From Microbacterium sp. 4R-513 (GTDB lineage: Bacteria > Actinomycetota > Actinomycetes > Actinomycetales > Microbacteriaceae): a stretch of DNA of 64,000 bases. Of the stretch, positions 18,554 to 27,625 are shown piece after piece. A program made the translations under genes and the position numbers. Under the pieces are notes generated by a model. It was not told the origin of the DNA and searched no databases. It saw only the letters and a list, made by a program, of their open reading frames with translations. The stretch is taken from contig NZ_CP049256.1 in the NCBI RefSeq assembly GCF_011046485.1, positions 1,550,001 to 1,614,000 of the forward strand, in the 5' to 3' direction. Position 1 is the first letter of the stretch. Every line of letters begins with the position of its first letter.

Positions 18554-20014
18554 ATGAGCGACACCGCACCGGAAGACGACCTCCGAGAGCTCGCCGCGGC
18601 GGCCCACGAGCGACACGTCGTCGTCATCGGGGGCGGGATCGCGGGGATCGTCGCGGCCCTGGAGTGCGCGAAGGTCGGTGTGCGCGTGACGCTCGTCGAG
18701 GCATCCGATCGCCTGGGCGGCAACCTCCGCACGATCGACGTCGCGGGACTCGAGCTCGACGCGGCCGTCGAAGGCTGGTCGTCGCGGGGCGGGGCCGTCC
18801 GTGCCCTCGCCGCCGAGCTGGGGCTCGACGGGCAGATCGTTCCCGCGAACGACACCCGGACCTGGATCTCGGGACTCCCCTCGGGTGCGGCGCCCCTGCC
18901 TGCCGGCACGATCGCAGGCGTCCCCGAGAACCCGTGGGACGAGGACGTCCGGCGCATCATCGGCTGGAGCGGCACCTGGCGCGCCTACGTCGACCGCCTG
19001 CGCCCGCCCCTGACGATCGGCAAGGAGCGCAGCCTCGGAGCCCTCGTCCGCTCGCGCATGGGCGCCGCGGTGCTCGACCGGCTCGTGGCTCCCGTGAGCC
19101 TCGGCGTGTACGGCACCCACCCCGATGACATCGACGTCGAAGCCGTGGCACCCGGGCTGAGCACCGCACTGACGCGCACCGGCTCGCTCAGCGGGGCTGT
19201 GTCCGACCTGCTGGTCGACCGTCCGAAGGGCACCGGTCTCGAAGGACTCGTCGGCGGGATGTCCCGCCTCGTCGCGGCGGCGCAAAGGCGGCTGGAGGAG
19301 CTGGGAGTCGAGGTCGTGCTCGGCCGGGCGGCGACCCGCCTCGAGCGTCTGGACGACGGTCGCTGGTGGCCCGAGCTGGCCGGCGAGTCCGAGGATGCCC
19401 CGGCCCTCGACCCCGCCGACGACGTGATCGTCGCGACCTCGGCGTCCGAGGCCCGGCGGCTCCTGGAGCCGGCGGTGCCGGCTCTCGACGCACGGGTGCC
19501 GACGGCTCATCCCGTCGAGGTCGTGACTCTCGTCGTCGAGGCGCCGGAGATCGACGGAAGCCGCGGCGCCGTCTACCCGGTTGCAGGCACGGCTCGGGCC
19601 GTGTCGGTCGTCGACTCGACCGCTCGCTGGCCGTGGATGCCGATCCTCGCGGGCGGGCACGCGCGCGTGCTGCGCGTTTCATTCGGCACGGCGGCGACAC
19701 CGGCTGCCACCACCGAGCTCGACGACCAGGCGGCGTTCGCGCTGGCGGCGGAGGAGGCATCCGCTCTGCTCGGCGCTCCCATCGCAGCTGTCCGCGGAGC
19801 CGCCCGCGAGCGGTTCGATCCGCCGACGCCGGCTTCAGCGCTCGAGCACGCGGCGGCAGCCGCGGCGGCGCGGAGTGCCATCCGCGCGGTTCCGGGCCTT
19901 GCCGGTGTGGGCGGCTGGCTCGCCGGATCCGGGCTCGCGCAGATCGTCCCGGACGCTGTCGAAGAGGCCGAGCGCGTGCGCCGCCGGGCTCTCTTCGGCG
20001 GCTCCGCCGGCTGA
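18554..20014 (+). CDS. hemY: Coproporphyrinogen/protoporphyrinogen oxidase (HemY/CgoX family)
   Basis: 486-residue FAD-dependent oxidase of heme synthesis. The N-terminal dinucleotide fold VVVIGGGIAGIVAALE (about residues 22-37) is followed by EASDRLGGNLRT, the standard flavin amine-oxidase/PPOX opening. Mid-region GLEGLVGGMSRLV and C-terminal VGGWLAGSGLAQIVPDAVEEAERV fit the family. In actinobacteria this enzyme normally oxidises coproporphyrinogen III in the coproporphyrin-dependent route; the gene is also called hemG or cgoX. ATG 18554 is chosen over the in-frame ATG at 18536 because GGGGAGG lies just before it. hemD follows at 21.4 kb. Confidence 0.88.
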   Translation: MSDTAPEDDLRELAAAAHERHVVVIGGGIAGIVAALECAKVGVRVTLVEASDRLGGNLRTIDVAGLELDAAVEGWSSRGGAVRALAAELGLDGQIVPANDTRTWISGLPSGAAPLPAGTIAGVPENPWDEDVRRIIGWSGTWRAYVDRLRPPLTIGKERSLGALVRSRMGAAVLDRLVAPVSLGVYGTHPDDIDVEAVAPGLSTALTRTGSLSGAVSDLLVDRPKGTGLEGLVGGMSRLVAAAQRRLEELGVEVVLGRAATRLERLDDGRWWPELAGESEDAPALDPADDVIVATSASEARRLLEPAVPALDARVPTAHPVEVVTLVVEAPEIDGSRGAVYPVAGTARAVSVVDSTARWPWMPILAGGHARVLRVSFGTAATPAATTELDDQAAFALAAEEASALLGAPIAAVRGAARERFDPPTPASALEHAAAAAAARSAIRAVPGLAGVGGWLAGSGLAQIVPDAVEEAERVRRRALFGGSAG

Positions 20015-20117
20015 CTCCTCCCTGCCGCCGCCGGATCTGTCAAGGGCGGATGCCGGAATCGGCATGCCGCACTAACCTGGGATGACGCAGCACCCCCCGA
20101 GCGTGAGGAGACGCGCC

Positions 20118-20507
20118 ATGAAAGGCAAAGTAGGACTCGTCATCGGTCTCGCAGCAGGCTATGTGCTCGGCTCCCGGGCGGGCCGCGAACGCTACGAGCA
20201 GATCAAAGCGCAGGCGCTCAAGGTCTGGAACGCGGACCCGGTGCAGGATCAGGTGGACAAGGTCAAGGACTTCGCCAAGTCCAGTGCCATGGCACTCCCG
20301 TCGACGCTGTGGGACAGCGCCGTCAAGGTGACGAAGGCCGCCACGTCCAAGGGCACGCCGGGTCAGCGACTGGATGCCGCGATCAAGGTCGGCGGGGACT
20401 CCGCAGACGACATCGGCGCGGCCGCGCAGACCTCCGCCTCAGCCGTGCAGAACGCCGTCGACGATGTGATCGACGACAGCTCCAGCGCCGGCCGCGGCGG
20501 GGCGTGA
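20118..20507 (+). CDS. Small YtxH-like membrane-associated protein
   Basis: 129 residues with one N-terminal membrane helix (KVGLVIGLAAGYVLGSRAGRERYEQI), the hallmark of YtxH-type general-stress proteins. An amphipathic, lysine-rich segment and an Ala/Asp-rich tail follow. ATG 20118 is preferred: GTGAGGAG precedes it, and the in-frame ATG at 20082 sits only four bases after a -10-like TAACCT. It starts a three-gene cluster of small envelope proteins, with the holin-X and DUF3618 genes immediately downstream. Confidence 0.78.
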   Translation: MKGKVGLVIGLAAGYVLGSRAGRERYEQIKAQALKVWNADPVQDQVDKVKDFAKSSAMALPSTLWDSAVKVTKAATSKGTPGQRLDAAIKVGGDSADDIGAAAQTSASAVQNAVDDVIDDSSSAGRGGA

Positions 20508-20508
20508 G

Positions 20509-20910
20509 ATGACGACACCGCGCGGCTTCCGCGATCGCGCCGACGAAAGTCTGCTGACCCTCGTCGGCGAGGTGCCGGAACTCATCCGCAACCTCGTCAC
20601 CGCGGAGATCGATGCGGCCAAGGCGTGGCTCCGGCGCACCTCGAAGGACGCCGGAATCGGCTCCGGCTGGATCGTCGGAGCGCTCTTCCTGCTCTTCTGG
20701 TCGATCCCGCTCCTGCTGGCCTTCATCATCATCGGGCTCTCGTCGTGGATGCCGGTGTGGGTCGCTTCCCTCATCGTGCTGATCGTCCTGATCCTCGCCG
20801 CCGCGGTGTGCGGCCTGCTCGGCTACCTGAGGTGGCGCAAAGTCGTGAAGAGTCAGAACCCCGCCCAGTCGATCGCCATGGATGTGGAGGCAGTGCGCGA
20901 TGAGCTCTGA
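20509..20910 (+). CDS. Actinobacterial holin-X family (phage holin superfamily III-like) protein
   Basis: 133 residues. An N-terminal amphipathic region (ESLLTLVGEVPELIRNLVTAEIDAAK) is followed by two strong membrane helices (about residues 58-80 and 85-108) and a basic tail. This matches the putative Actinobacterial Holin-X family. These proteins are chromosomal and widespread, so the holin name does not imply a prophage. It starts one base after the upstream stop and overlaps the next gene by eleven bases. Role unknown; it may organise the envelope together with its neighbours. Confidence 0.82.
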   Translation: MTTPRGFRDRADESLLTLVGEVPELIRNLVTAEIDAAKAWLRRTSKDAGIGSGWIVGALFLLFWSIPLLLAFIIIGLSSWMPVWVASLIVLIVLILAAAVCGLLGYLRWRKVVKSQNPAQSIAMDVEAVRDEL

Positions 20911-21172
20911 GGTTCCGGTGCCCCGCACCGCCGTCCCGCTCGGCATCACCGACCCTGTCGAGAGGGCGCGAGCGGAGCTCAAGGCGACCCTGGCGGCGAT
21001 CGAGGTCAAGGCCAACGTGCCGCGACGCGTCGAACGCGCGACCACCAGGGCTCGGCGGACGGCACGCGCATTCAGCCGGCAGAACCCCGTGGGTGCCACG
21101 GCGATCGTCGTCGCAGGAGCGACGGCGGTCGGTGCGCTCGTGTGGTCGATCGTGCGCGCCTACACGCGCTGA
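20900..21172 (+). CDS. DUF3618 family small membrane protein
   Basis: 90 residues: a leading DPVERARAELKATLAAIEVKANVPRR block, typical of DUF3618, then a basic stretch and one C-terminal membrane helix (PVGATAIVVAGATAVGALVWSIV). The start codon at 20900 lies within the end of the holin-X gene, indicating coupling. This trio (YtxH-like, holin-X, DUF3618) is a recurrent actinobacterial set; the function is not established. Confidence 0.78.
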   Translation: MSSEVPVPRTAVPLGITDPVERARAELKATLAAIEVKANVPRRVERATTRARRTARAFSRQNPVGATAIVVAGATAVGALVWSIVRAYTR

Positions 21173-21377
21173 CGCCTCGGCGGATCGCTCCCATGGCCCG
21201 CGTGAACCCGTCGACCCGACAGCCGTCGGGGGCGGGGGTATGCTCGGAACCAGGCAGTGCGATGGCGCGGATGCTGCCGACGGCGCGAACCCCTCGATCG
21301 CAGCGGGTTCTCGGTCGCACGTCGGCTGTCCGGACGTGGGGCGGCTGACCGAGTAGTACCCACGAGAGTCGACCCCC

Positions 21378-22217
21378 ATGAACGCTTCACCACAGCAGCC
21401 TGCGAAACCCCTCGCGGGGTGGCGCGTCCTGGTCCCCCGCGGAGGACCGTGGGGCGATGGCGTCGCCGCCTCCCTGCGCAAGCAGGGGGCGGTTCCGGTG
21501 ATCGCTCCGCTCATCAACTTCGCCCCCTCGACCGATCAGGCGACGCTCGAGCAGTCGCTGCGCGACCTGGCCGACGGCGCATTCGACTGGCTGACGCTCA
21601 CCAGCGCCACCACGGTCGACGTCCTCTACGCGTATCGCGCGGTCATCCCCGCCAAGACGAAGGTCGCGGCCGTCGGCGAGACGACCGCCGCCGCGCTTCT
21701 CGCCGTGGGCTATCGCGTCGACCTCGTGCCCGAGCGCGACAACTCCGCCGCGGGCATGGCCGAGCAGCTCATCGCGCTCGAACCCGAGCCGCGCGATGTG
21801 CTCACCCTGCGCAGCGAGATCGCCAAGCCGGTGCTGACCCGCATGCTGTCGGAAGCCGGCCATCGCGTGCGCAGCGTCGTCGCCTACCGGACGGTCGGCG
21901 TGCCCGTGACCGAGAAGATCGCGCACGACGTGCGCAACGGGCGTATCAACGCGATCCTCGTGACGAGCGGATCCGTGGCCGAGCAGGTCCATTCGCAGTT
22001 CCCCGAGATCCCCGACACGACGCTCATCGCGGCGATCGGACCCCGCACCGCGAAAGACGCTCGCCGGGCGGGTCTCTCCGTCGACGTCGTGGCCGACCGG
22101 CAGACGGTCGACGCGCTGATCGACTCGGTCGCGCGATTCCCCCCTTCCGCACGCCGCCGACGAGTTCGCGCCCTGAGGCCGACATGGCCACATCACGCGA
22201 TCGTTGCCGTCCTGTGA
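21378..22217 (+). CDS. hemD: Uroporphyrinogen-III synthase
   Basis: 279 residues. HemD cyclises hydroxymethylbilane to uroporphyrinogen III, the branch point of heme and corrinoid synthesis. The two-lobed fold is suggested by the opening GWRVLVPRGGPWGDGVAASLRKQGA, the FDWLTLTSATTVDVL strand-turn (the usual 'lxFTSxxgV' site), AAVGETTAAAL, and the later ILVTSGSVAEQV and IAAIGPRTAKDARRAGL. It lies in the same orientation as hemY 1.4 kb upstream. About 30 C-terminal basic residues extend past the usual end. Confidence 0.85.
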   Translation: MNASPQQPAKPLAGWRVLVPRGGPWGDGVAASLRKQGAVPVIAPLINFAPSTDQATLEQSLRDLADGAFDWLTLTSATTVDVLYAYRAVIPAKTKVAAVGETTAAALLAVGYRVDLVPERDNSAAGMAEQLIALEPEPRDVLTLRSEIAKPVLTRMLSEAGHRVRSVVAYRTVGVPVTEKIAHDVRNGRINAILVTSGSVAEQVHSQFPEIPDTTLIAAIGPRTAKDARRAGLSVDVVADRQTVDALIDSVARFPPSARRRRVRALRPTWPHHAIVAVL

Positions 22218-22262
22218 GCAAACCGCTCCGTCGCGCCGACGCGGCGCTGGCAGACTAGTGAC

Positions 22263-22721
22263 ATGGTCACTCTCCTGCTCGACTCGACCCGCCTCGAGGT
22301 CGTGCTGTCGGGCACCGAGCGACTGCTCTCATTCCGCAAGGGGAATGTCGTCATCGAGCGCCCGGCCATCTCGAAGGTGCAGCTGACCGACGACGCGTGG
22401 ACGTGGCTGCGCGGCGTCCCGAGCCCCGGCACCCACGTGCGCGGCATCGCCGCGATGGGCACGTGGCGCTCGGCGGGCGGCGACGACTTCGCCGTCATCC
22501 GTCGACACCGCGCAGGTGTCGTGATCGATCTCGAAGGTCACCCCGAGTTCCAGCGGATCGTCATCACGACCCGCCACGGACTGGCCCTCGTGCAGGCGCT
22601 GAGGCTCGACGTGGCCGACGAGGCCGAGGCGGCCGACGTCACCGAGATCGCCGCGAAGGCGACGCGCAAGCCGCGCCAGAAGCGCCCCGCTTCGGCGCCG
22701 GTCCCGGCCGCCGGCGTCTAG
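22263..22721 (+). CDS. Hypothetical protein, 152 residues
   Basis: Not recognised. The N-terminal 110 residues look like a small beta-rich domain (VTLLLDSTRLEVVLSGTERLLSF… VVIERPAISKVQL… RGIAAMGTWRSAGGDDFAVI… GVVIDL), reminiscent of a bacterial PH-like fold, but no motif decides this. The tail is Ala/Lys-rich. No signal peptide or membrane helix. It ends convergently with the ABC-2 permease gene, the two overlapping by four bases. Confidence 0.65.
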   Translation: MVTLLLDSTRLEVVLSGTERLLSFRKGNVVIERPAISKVQLTDDAWTWLRGVPSPGTHVRGIAAMGTWRSAGGDDFAVIRRHRAGVVIDLEGHPEFQRIVITTRHGLALVQALRLDVADEAEAADVTEIAAKATRKPRQKRPASAPVPAAGV

Positions 22722-23545
22722 CTGACGTCCCGGCGCCAGCTCGTCAGGTAGCCCGCGACCACGAGCACCGCGGCATATCCGAGCAGCACGAGGCCGCCCG
22801 CCCACCACTCGAGCGGGGTGTTGGCGACTCCGGTCTGCGCAGTGCTGATCGAGAAGACGCTCGCCCCGACGAGCGCGTCGCTCGCCGCGCCGGGAAGGTA
22901 CTTCGTCACGTCATCGAGTCCGTCGACGAAGGATGCCGCGGCCCGGGCGACCGGTTCGAGGAACTGCGTGAACACCAGCACGCCGACGATGGCGCCCACC
23001 TGGTTGCGCACGAGGGCGCCGACCCCGATGCCGATGAAGACCCACAGCACGTAGGCGAGCAGCATCCGTCCGAGCAGCGCCCAGGTGTCGGACGAGGTGA
23101 ACCCGGTCTCGATGCCGTAGCCGGAGAGGAAGGCGGCCGACGGGCCCACTGCCGCGACGACTCCGACGACCCCGTAGAGCAGCCCGAGGAGCAGGCCGAC
23201 GACGATCTTGGCGCCCAGCACCGTCGCGCGTCGAGGCGTCGCCAGGAAGGTCGGCGTGAGCGTCTTGTGGCGGAACTCGCTCGTGACCATGAGCGTTCCG
23301 ATGAGGAGCGGGAAGACGTATCCGACCGCCGTAGCGGTGCTGTAGAGGAGCGATGGGAGCCCGTCCTCAGGGATGCGCGGAGCATTGCCGTCACCCAGCG
23401 CACCCGTCGCCGACGCCGAGAAGACGAAGCCCAGTACCGTCGCCGTGAAGCCGACGTAGGCGAGCAGCACGATCGCGAGGATCCACCACATCGAGGTGGT
23501 GAACTGCTTGGTCGTCTCGGAGCGCGTGGTCGTGGCGAGGGTCAT
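22718..23545 (-). CDS. ABC-2 type transporter permease
   Basis: 275 residues with six predicted helices. The first (WWILAIVLLAYVGFTATVLGFVF) is followed by a short outside loop and the LMVTSEFRHKTLTPTFLATPRRATVLGAK segment, the coupling-helix motif of ABC-2 permeases ('sEfrhkTlt'). It overlaps the stop of the ATPase gene upstream by four bases, so the two form a single exporter. The substrate is unknown. Confidence 0.87.
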   Translation of the reverse strand: MTLATTTRSETTKQFTTSMWWILAIVLLAYVGFTATVLGFVFSASATGALGDGNAPRIPEDGLPSLLYSTATAVGYVFPLLIGTLMVTSEFRHKTLTPTFLATPRRATVLGAKIVVGLLLGLLYGVVGVVAAVGPSAAFLSGYGIETGFTSSDTWALLGRMLLAYVLWVFIGIGVGALVRNQVGAIVGVLVFTQFLEPVARAAASFVDGLDDVTKYLPGAASDALVGASVFSISTAQTGVANTPLEWWAGGLVLLGYAAVLVVAGYLTSWRRDVS

Positions 23546-25557
23546 CGCGTCTCGTCTCCTTCCGTGTGCTCGTGCTGCTGTTCCTCGAGCTCCTCGGTGA
23601 GCTCCTCCTCCGACGGCTCGTCAGAAGGTTCGTCGGCGTGCCATTCCTCGGCGGGCAGCGGCTCGGGCTGCGCGTGCCAGTCCGCCGACGGCGCACCGAG
23701 ATCCTCGGCCTGGGGTGTCTCGAGCTCGTTGACGAAGGGCGCCCCGCCTTCCGGCTCCGATGCCTCGGGGACGCTGTCGTCGAAGGCGGCGAAGAAGCGG
23801 TCGGCCTCGACATCCGCGTCCGTCTTCACGTAGCGCTCCCACGGGCGGTCGGAGTCGTCCGCGGGTGGTTCCGCCGACGCCTCTTCGTCGGCGGCGGCGC
23901 CGTCGCCCGTCGTGTCGTCGGGCTCTTCGGCAGGTGCGTCTGCGGGATGGGCCGGTGCGACGGAGTCCCATTCGGCGGATGCCGTGTCCTCGCGCTCGGG
24001 CTCAGCCTCGGTGTCGGGCTCCTCGTCCTCCACATCCGGGGTGCCGGCGTCGGCGTCGCCGTCGGCAGTCGGAACGCCGGCGGTGTCGACGGAGGCCCAC
24101 TCCTCGGCCGCCGTCGCCGGCTCGGCGCGCGGCTCGTCTCCGGCGACGTCGACGTCGCCGGTCTGGTCGTGGACGGTGAGGATCTCCTCGGTGACCCCGC
24201 GGTCGCCGGCCGATTCGCCGGGCGCCTCAGCAGGCTCCTCCGGTGCTTCCGGCGCGTCGTCTCCCGGCGCCTCCGGCGCTTCCTCGTCCGGCTCCTCGGT
24301 GGCCTCGACCGTCTCGTCCGTCGCCTCTGCGACAGGTGCCCCGTCGGCCGGCTCTGCGTCCGAGTCGTTCTCGGTGGTGATGATGTCGATGACCCCGGTG
24401 CTCGCAACCGCGAACGCGGCAGGTGCTGCCTCGGCGCCGGTCGTCTCCGTGCGCGAGGCCTCCTGAACCCGGTCGGCTTCCGGCTCGACCGCTGAGTCCT
24501 CGGCTGCCTTCGCCTCTCCCTCTGCCCCTGCCTCGGGGACCTCGACCGGCGGCTCCTCCACCACGTCGCCGGCCGGGACCTCCGCCACACCCTGCGCCGT
24601 CACAGCAGCTGCCGTCGCAGCGGCGGCGGGCGCGGCATCCGTCGTCGCGGCGCTCGCGTGCACGCGTGTGCCGTTCACGAGGTCGAGGAAGACCTCCTCG
24701 AGGGCGGGACCACGGCGTTGCAGCGAAGTCAGGGCGATGCCCGCGTCGGCGGCGATCTGCCCCACCTCGGCCGGATCGAGCCCGCGCACCGTCAGTCCCG
24801 AGCGGAGCACCTCGACGTCGACGTGCGCTCCGCGCAGCGCCGCGGAGAGAGCGGCGCGATCCCGAGAGTCGACCACCGTTGCGGACTCGGCGGGGTCCGA
24901 GAGCTCTTCGAGCCCGCCCTGGAAGACGAGGCGCCCGCCGGCGATGATCAGGAGGGAGTCGACGGTCTGCTGCACCTCGGCCAGCAGGTGCGAAGAGACG
25001 AGGACCGTGCGGCCCTGACGGGCGAGTTCGCGCAGAAGCCCTCGCATCCACTTGATGCCCTCGGGGTCGAGGCCGTTCGCCGGCTCGTCGAGGACGAGCA
25101 CTCCGGGGTCGCCGATGAGGGCGTAGGCGAGTCCGAGGCGCTGCCGCATGCCGAGCGAGTATCCGCCGACCTTTCGGTCGGCCACATCGCCGAGCCCGAC
25201 GAGACCGAGCGCCTCCTCGATCCGCGACGAAGGGAGTCCCGCCGCCTGCGCATACACCTTGAGGTGGTTCGCCGCCGTTCGGCCGGGATGGAAGCTGGAT
25301 GCCTCGAGCACGGCGCCGACGGACTGCAGCGGATTCTTCAGCTTCGCGTACGGCACGCCGCCGATCGTGGCGGTGCCCTGTGTCGCCCGGACCAGCCCCA
25401 GGAGGATCCGCAGCGTCGTCGTCTTGCCGGCGCCGTTCGGCCCCAGGAAGCCGGTGACCCGGCCGGGCTCGACGCGTGCCGTGAATCCGTCGACGGCGGT
25501 CACGGCGCCGAAGCGTTTCGTGACAGCGGAGAACTCCAGCACCTGTCCCTCGGGCAT
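23542..25557 (-). CDS. ABC transporter ATPase with ~360-residue acidic C-terminal tail
   Basis: 671 residues, about twice the usual size. Residues 1-310 are a complete nucleotide-binding subunit: Walker A GPNGAGKTT, signature YSLGMRQRLGLA (LGM for SGG), Walker B VLVLDEPANGLDP, H-loop SSH, and an accessory domain ending EEVFLDLVNGTRVH. The remaining 360 residues are low-complexity and very rich in Glu, Asp, Ala and Pro, certainly disordered. They carry recurring short tryptophan motifs (EEWAS, AEWDS, ADWHA, EEWHA) and a basic-aromatic island RPWERYVKTD. ATG 25557 is preceded by GAGAGGG. Such a tail is not normal for this family; docking or regulation is inference. Confidence 0.85.
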   Translation of the reverse strand: MPEGQVLEFSAVTKRFGAVTAVDGFTARVEPGRVTGFLGPNGAGKTTTLRILLGLVRATQGTATIGGVPYAKLKNPLQSVGAVLEASSFHPGRTAANHLKVYAQAAGLPSSRIEEALGLVGLGDVADRKVGGYSLGMRQRLGLAYALIGDPGVLVLDEPANGLDPEGIKWMRGLLRELARQGRTVLVSSHLLAEVQQTVDSLLIIAGGRLVFQGGLEELSDPAESATVVDSRDRAALSAALRGAHVDVEVLRSGLTVRGLDPAEVGQIAADAGIALTSLQRRGPALEEVFLDLVNGTRVHASAATTDAAPAAAATAAAVTAQGVAEVPAGDVVEEPPVEVPEAGAEGEAKAAEDSAVEPEADRVQEASRTETTGAEAAPAAFAVASTGVIDIITTENDSDAEPADGAPVAEATDETVEATEEPDEEAPEAPGDDAPEAPEEPAEAPGESAGDRGVTEEILTVHDQTGDVDVAGDEPRAEPATAAEEWASVDTAGVPTADGDADAGTPDVEDEEPDTEAEPEREDTASAEWDSVAPAHPADAPAEEPDDTTGDGAAADEEASAEPPADDSDRPWERYVKTDADVEADRFFAAFDDSVPEASEPEGGAPFVNELETPQAEDLGAPSADWHAQPEPLPAEEWHADEPSDEPSEEELTEELEEQQHEHTEGDETR

Positions 25558-25683
25558 GCGAGAACCCTCTCGTCGTCGTGAGCCGTTCTCCCTATCTTTG
25601 CGGAAAGTCGGCCCGCTCGTTGAGAGTCCACAGCGGCACGCCGACGCCCCGTCGCCCGCCGGGCCGGGCGGTAACGTGTCACC

Positions 25684-26754
25684 GTGAGCGAAGCGGTGGG
25701 CGGCCCCGAAGACAAAGTGCTCGTGCACAGAAGCGGATCGCTCGCAAGGCTCACCCTCAACCGTCCCCGGGCGATCAACGCGCTCGATCTCGACATGATC
25801 CGCGCGGCCTCGGCCGCCCTCGACGCGTGGGAGCACGACACCGATCTCGACATCGTGCTGCTCGACGGGGCGGGGGAGCGGGGCCTCTGCGCCGGCGGCG
25901 ATGTGCGGGGACTGTACGAGCGCACGGTCGCGGGGGATGCCGAGGCATCCGCCGTCTTCTTCCGCGAGGAGTACGCGCTCAACGCCCGCATCGCCGAGTA
26001 CCCCAAGCCGTTCGTCGCCTTCGCCGACGGCATCACGATGGGCGGCGGCATCGGCCTCGCGGGCCACGCGCGCTTCCGCGTGGTCACCGAGCGGTCGAAG
26101 CTCGCCATGCCCGAGACGCGCATCGGCTTCACCCCCGATGTCGGCGGCACGTGGCTCCTGGCTCACGCTCCGGGTCGGCTGGGCGAGTATCTGGGGCTCA
26201 CTGGTCAGACGATGGATGCCTCGGACGCGATCTACGCGGGCTTCGCCGACTACTTCGTCCCCACCGACAGCCTCGACGGTCTGCGTGACGCGCTCGAGAC
26301 GCGTGCCGATCCCTCCGGCCCGGCCGAGCTCGTGCTGCTCTTCGACGAGACTCCCGAGCGCTCCCGACTCGCGGCGGCCCGCGAGTGGATCGACGATGCC
26401 TTCGCGGCCGACACCGTGCACGAGATCGTCGAGCGCCTGCGGGGGAGGCCCGAGGAGGAGGCATCCCGGACCGCCGATCTGCTCGAGGAGCTCTCGCCCA
26501 CGGGGCTCGCCGTGACCCTCGCGGCCGTCCGCCGCGCGCGGGAGCTGCCCAGCCTGCGCGCCGCACTCGCGCAGGAGTACGGCCTGGTGATGTGGTTCGC
26601 CACGACGCAGCCCGACCTGGCGGAGGGGATCCGCGCCCAGGTGATCGACAAGGACCGTTCTCCGCGCTGGAAGCCTGCGACGCTCGCGGAACTGCCGACG
26701 GATGCCGCGGCATCCGCCCTCTCGTTCACTCCGACGGTCCCGCTCTGGAGCTGA
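25684..26754 (+). CDS. 3-hydroxyisobutyryl-CoA hydrolase / enoyl-CoA hydratase family
   Basis: 356 residues of the crotonase superfamily. The length and the block GLCAGGDVRGLYE followed by FFREEYALNARIAEYPKPFVAFADGITMGGGIGLAGHARFRVVTERS and MPETRIGFTPDVGGTWLL are typical of 3-hydroxyisobutyryl-CoA hydrolase (valine breakdown); the two oxyanion-hole regions and the catalytic Glu/Asp positions appear intact. The GTG start has no clear Shine-Dalgarno, but TAACGT lies seven bases before it, fitting a leaderless message. The LssY_C gene starts four bases after its stop. Confidence 0.85.
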   Translation: MSEAVGGPEDKVLVHRSGSLARLTLNRPRAINALDLDMIRAASAALDAWEHDTDLDIVLLDGAGERGLCAGGDVRGLYERTVAGDAEASAVFFREEYALNARIAEYPKPFVAFADGITMGGGIGLAGHARFRVVTERSKLAMPETRIGFTPDVGGTWLLAHAPGRLGEYLGLTGQTMDASDAIYAGFADYFVPTDSLDGLRDALETRADPSGPAELVLLFDETPERSRLAAAREWIDDAFAADTVHEIVERLRGRPEEEASRTADLLEELSPTGLAVTLAAVRRARELPSLRAALAQEYGLVMWFATTQPDLAEGIRAQVIDKDRSPRWKPATLAELPTDAAASALSFTPTVPLWS

Positions 26755-26758
26755 CTCC

Positions 26759-27625
26759 GTGGCCCGCGAACCGGACTCCGACGCCGAGTCGGCGCGGCGT
26801 CGTCGCGGGTGGTCGCTCGGCATCGCGCTGGACTGGTTCTTCTTCGTCTTCGCGGGACTAGCGGCCATCTGGCTGGCGTACCTGAGCCTCACGGAGACCT
26901 TCAGCACCGGCTGGTGGGGCATCCTCCTCGCCGTCGTCTTCTGGGCGCTGCTCGCGTATCTCGTGCTGCCGCGGCTGCACCGGATCCTGACGACGATCTA
27001 CGTGCCGGACTACTTCATCGGCCGCACGCGCACGAGCGACGGGCTTCTGGGCGACCCCGTGAACCTCGCGTTCATGGGCACCGGCGAGCAGATCGAGGCG
27101 GCGATGGCGGCCGCCGGCTGGACGAGGGCCGATCCGATCACCGTCACCTCGACGTGGCGCATCATCGCGTCGACGGTCGCCGGCCGGAGCTACCCCGAGG
27201 CTCCGGTGAGCCCGCTCTTCCTCTTCGGCAGACAGCAGGACTTCGCCTACCAGCAGGACGTCGACGACAGCCCCGCCCAGCGCCATCACGTGCGGTTCTG
27301 GCGGTGCCCCGACGGCTGGCTGCTCCCCGGCGGAGGAAGGGTCGACTGGCTCGCCGCGGGGACGTTCGACCGCCGGGTCGGCCTCTCGCTCTTCACGCTC
27401 CAGGTGACGCACAAGATCGACGCCGAGACAGACACGGAGCGGGACCACATCGTCTCGACCCTGACCGTCGCCGATCCCCGCATCGAGGTGCGCGTGATCG
27501 AGGACTTCTCGACCGGGTACCACTCCCGCAACGGCGGCGGCGACTCGATCAGCACCGATGGCGACCTGCCCATCGTCGACGTGCGCGACGTGACGCTCCC
27601 CGCGACCCTCTCGGAGTCGCCGTGA
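26759..27625 (+). CDS. LssY C-terminal domain membrane protein
   Basis: 288 residues. Two N-terminal helices (about residues 22-65) precede the LssY_C domain: GDPVNLAFMGTGEQIEAAM, the PVSPLFLFGRQQDFAYQQ strand, RHHVRFWR and a late THKIDAETDTERDHIV. These motifs define LssY_C, a domain named after a Legionella secretion-locus gene and of unknown activity. The GTG start uses GGAG within the end of the upstream gene. The stop overlaps the next start (GTGA). Polar His/Arg clusters suggest an enzyme, but no reaction is known. Confidence 0.8.
   Translation: MAREPDSDAESARRRRGWSLGIALDWFFFVFAGLAAIWLAYLSLTETFSTGWWGILLAVVFWALLAYLVLPRLHRILTTIYVPDYFIGRTRTSDGLLGDPVNLAFMGTGEQIEAAMAAAGWTRADPITVTSTWRIIASTVAGRSYPEAPVSPLFLFGRQQDFAYQQDVDDSPAQRHHVRFWRCPDGWLLPGGGRVDWLAAGTFDRRVGLSLFTLQVTHKIDAETDTERDHIVSTLTVADPRIEVRVIEDFSTGYHSRNGGGDSISTDGDLPIVDVRDVTLPATLSESP

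Noticed and set aside
20509..20910. Holin-like gene as sign of a prophage
   Set aside because: No other phage genes, no attachment sites and no compositional shift; holin-X proteins are normal chromosomal genes in actinobacteria.
23542..26922. Reading the ABC ATPase frame from 26922 as one 1126-residue protein
   Set aside because: The first 455 codons are antisense to the hydrolase and LssY_C genes; a good Shine-Dalgarno and the ABC start are at 25557.
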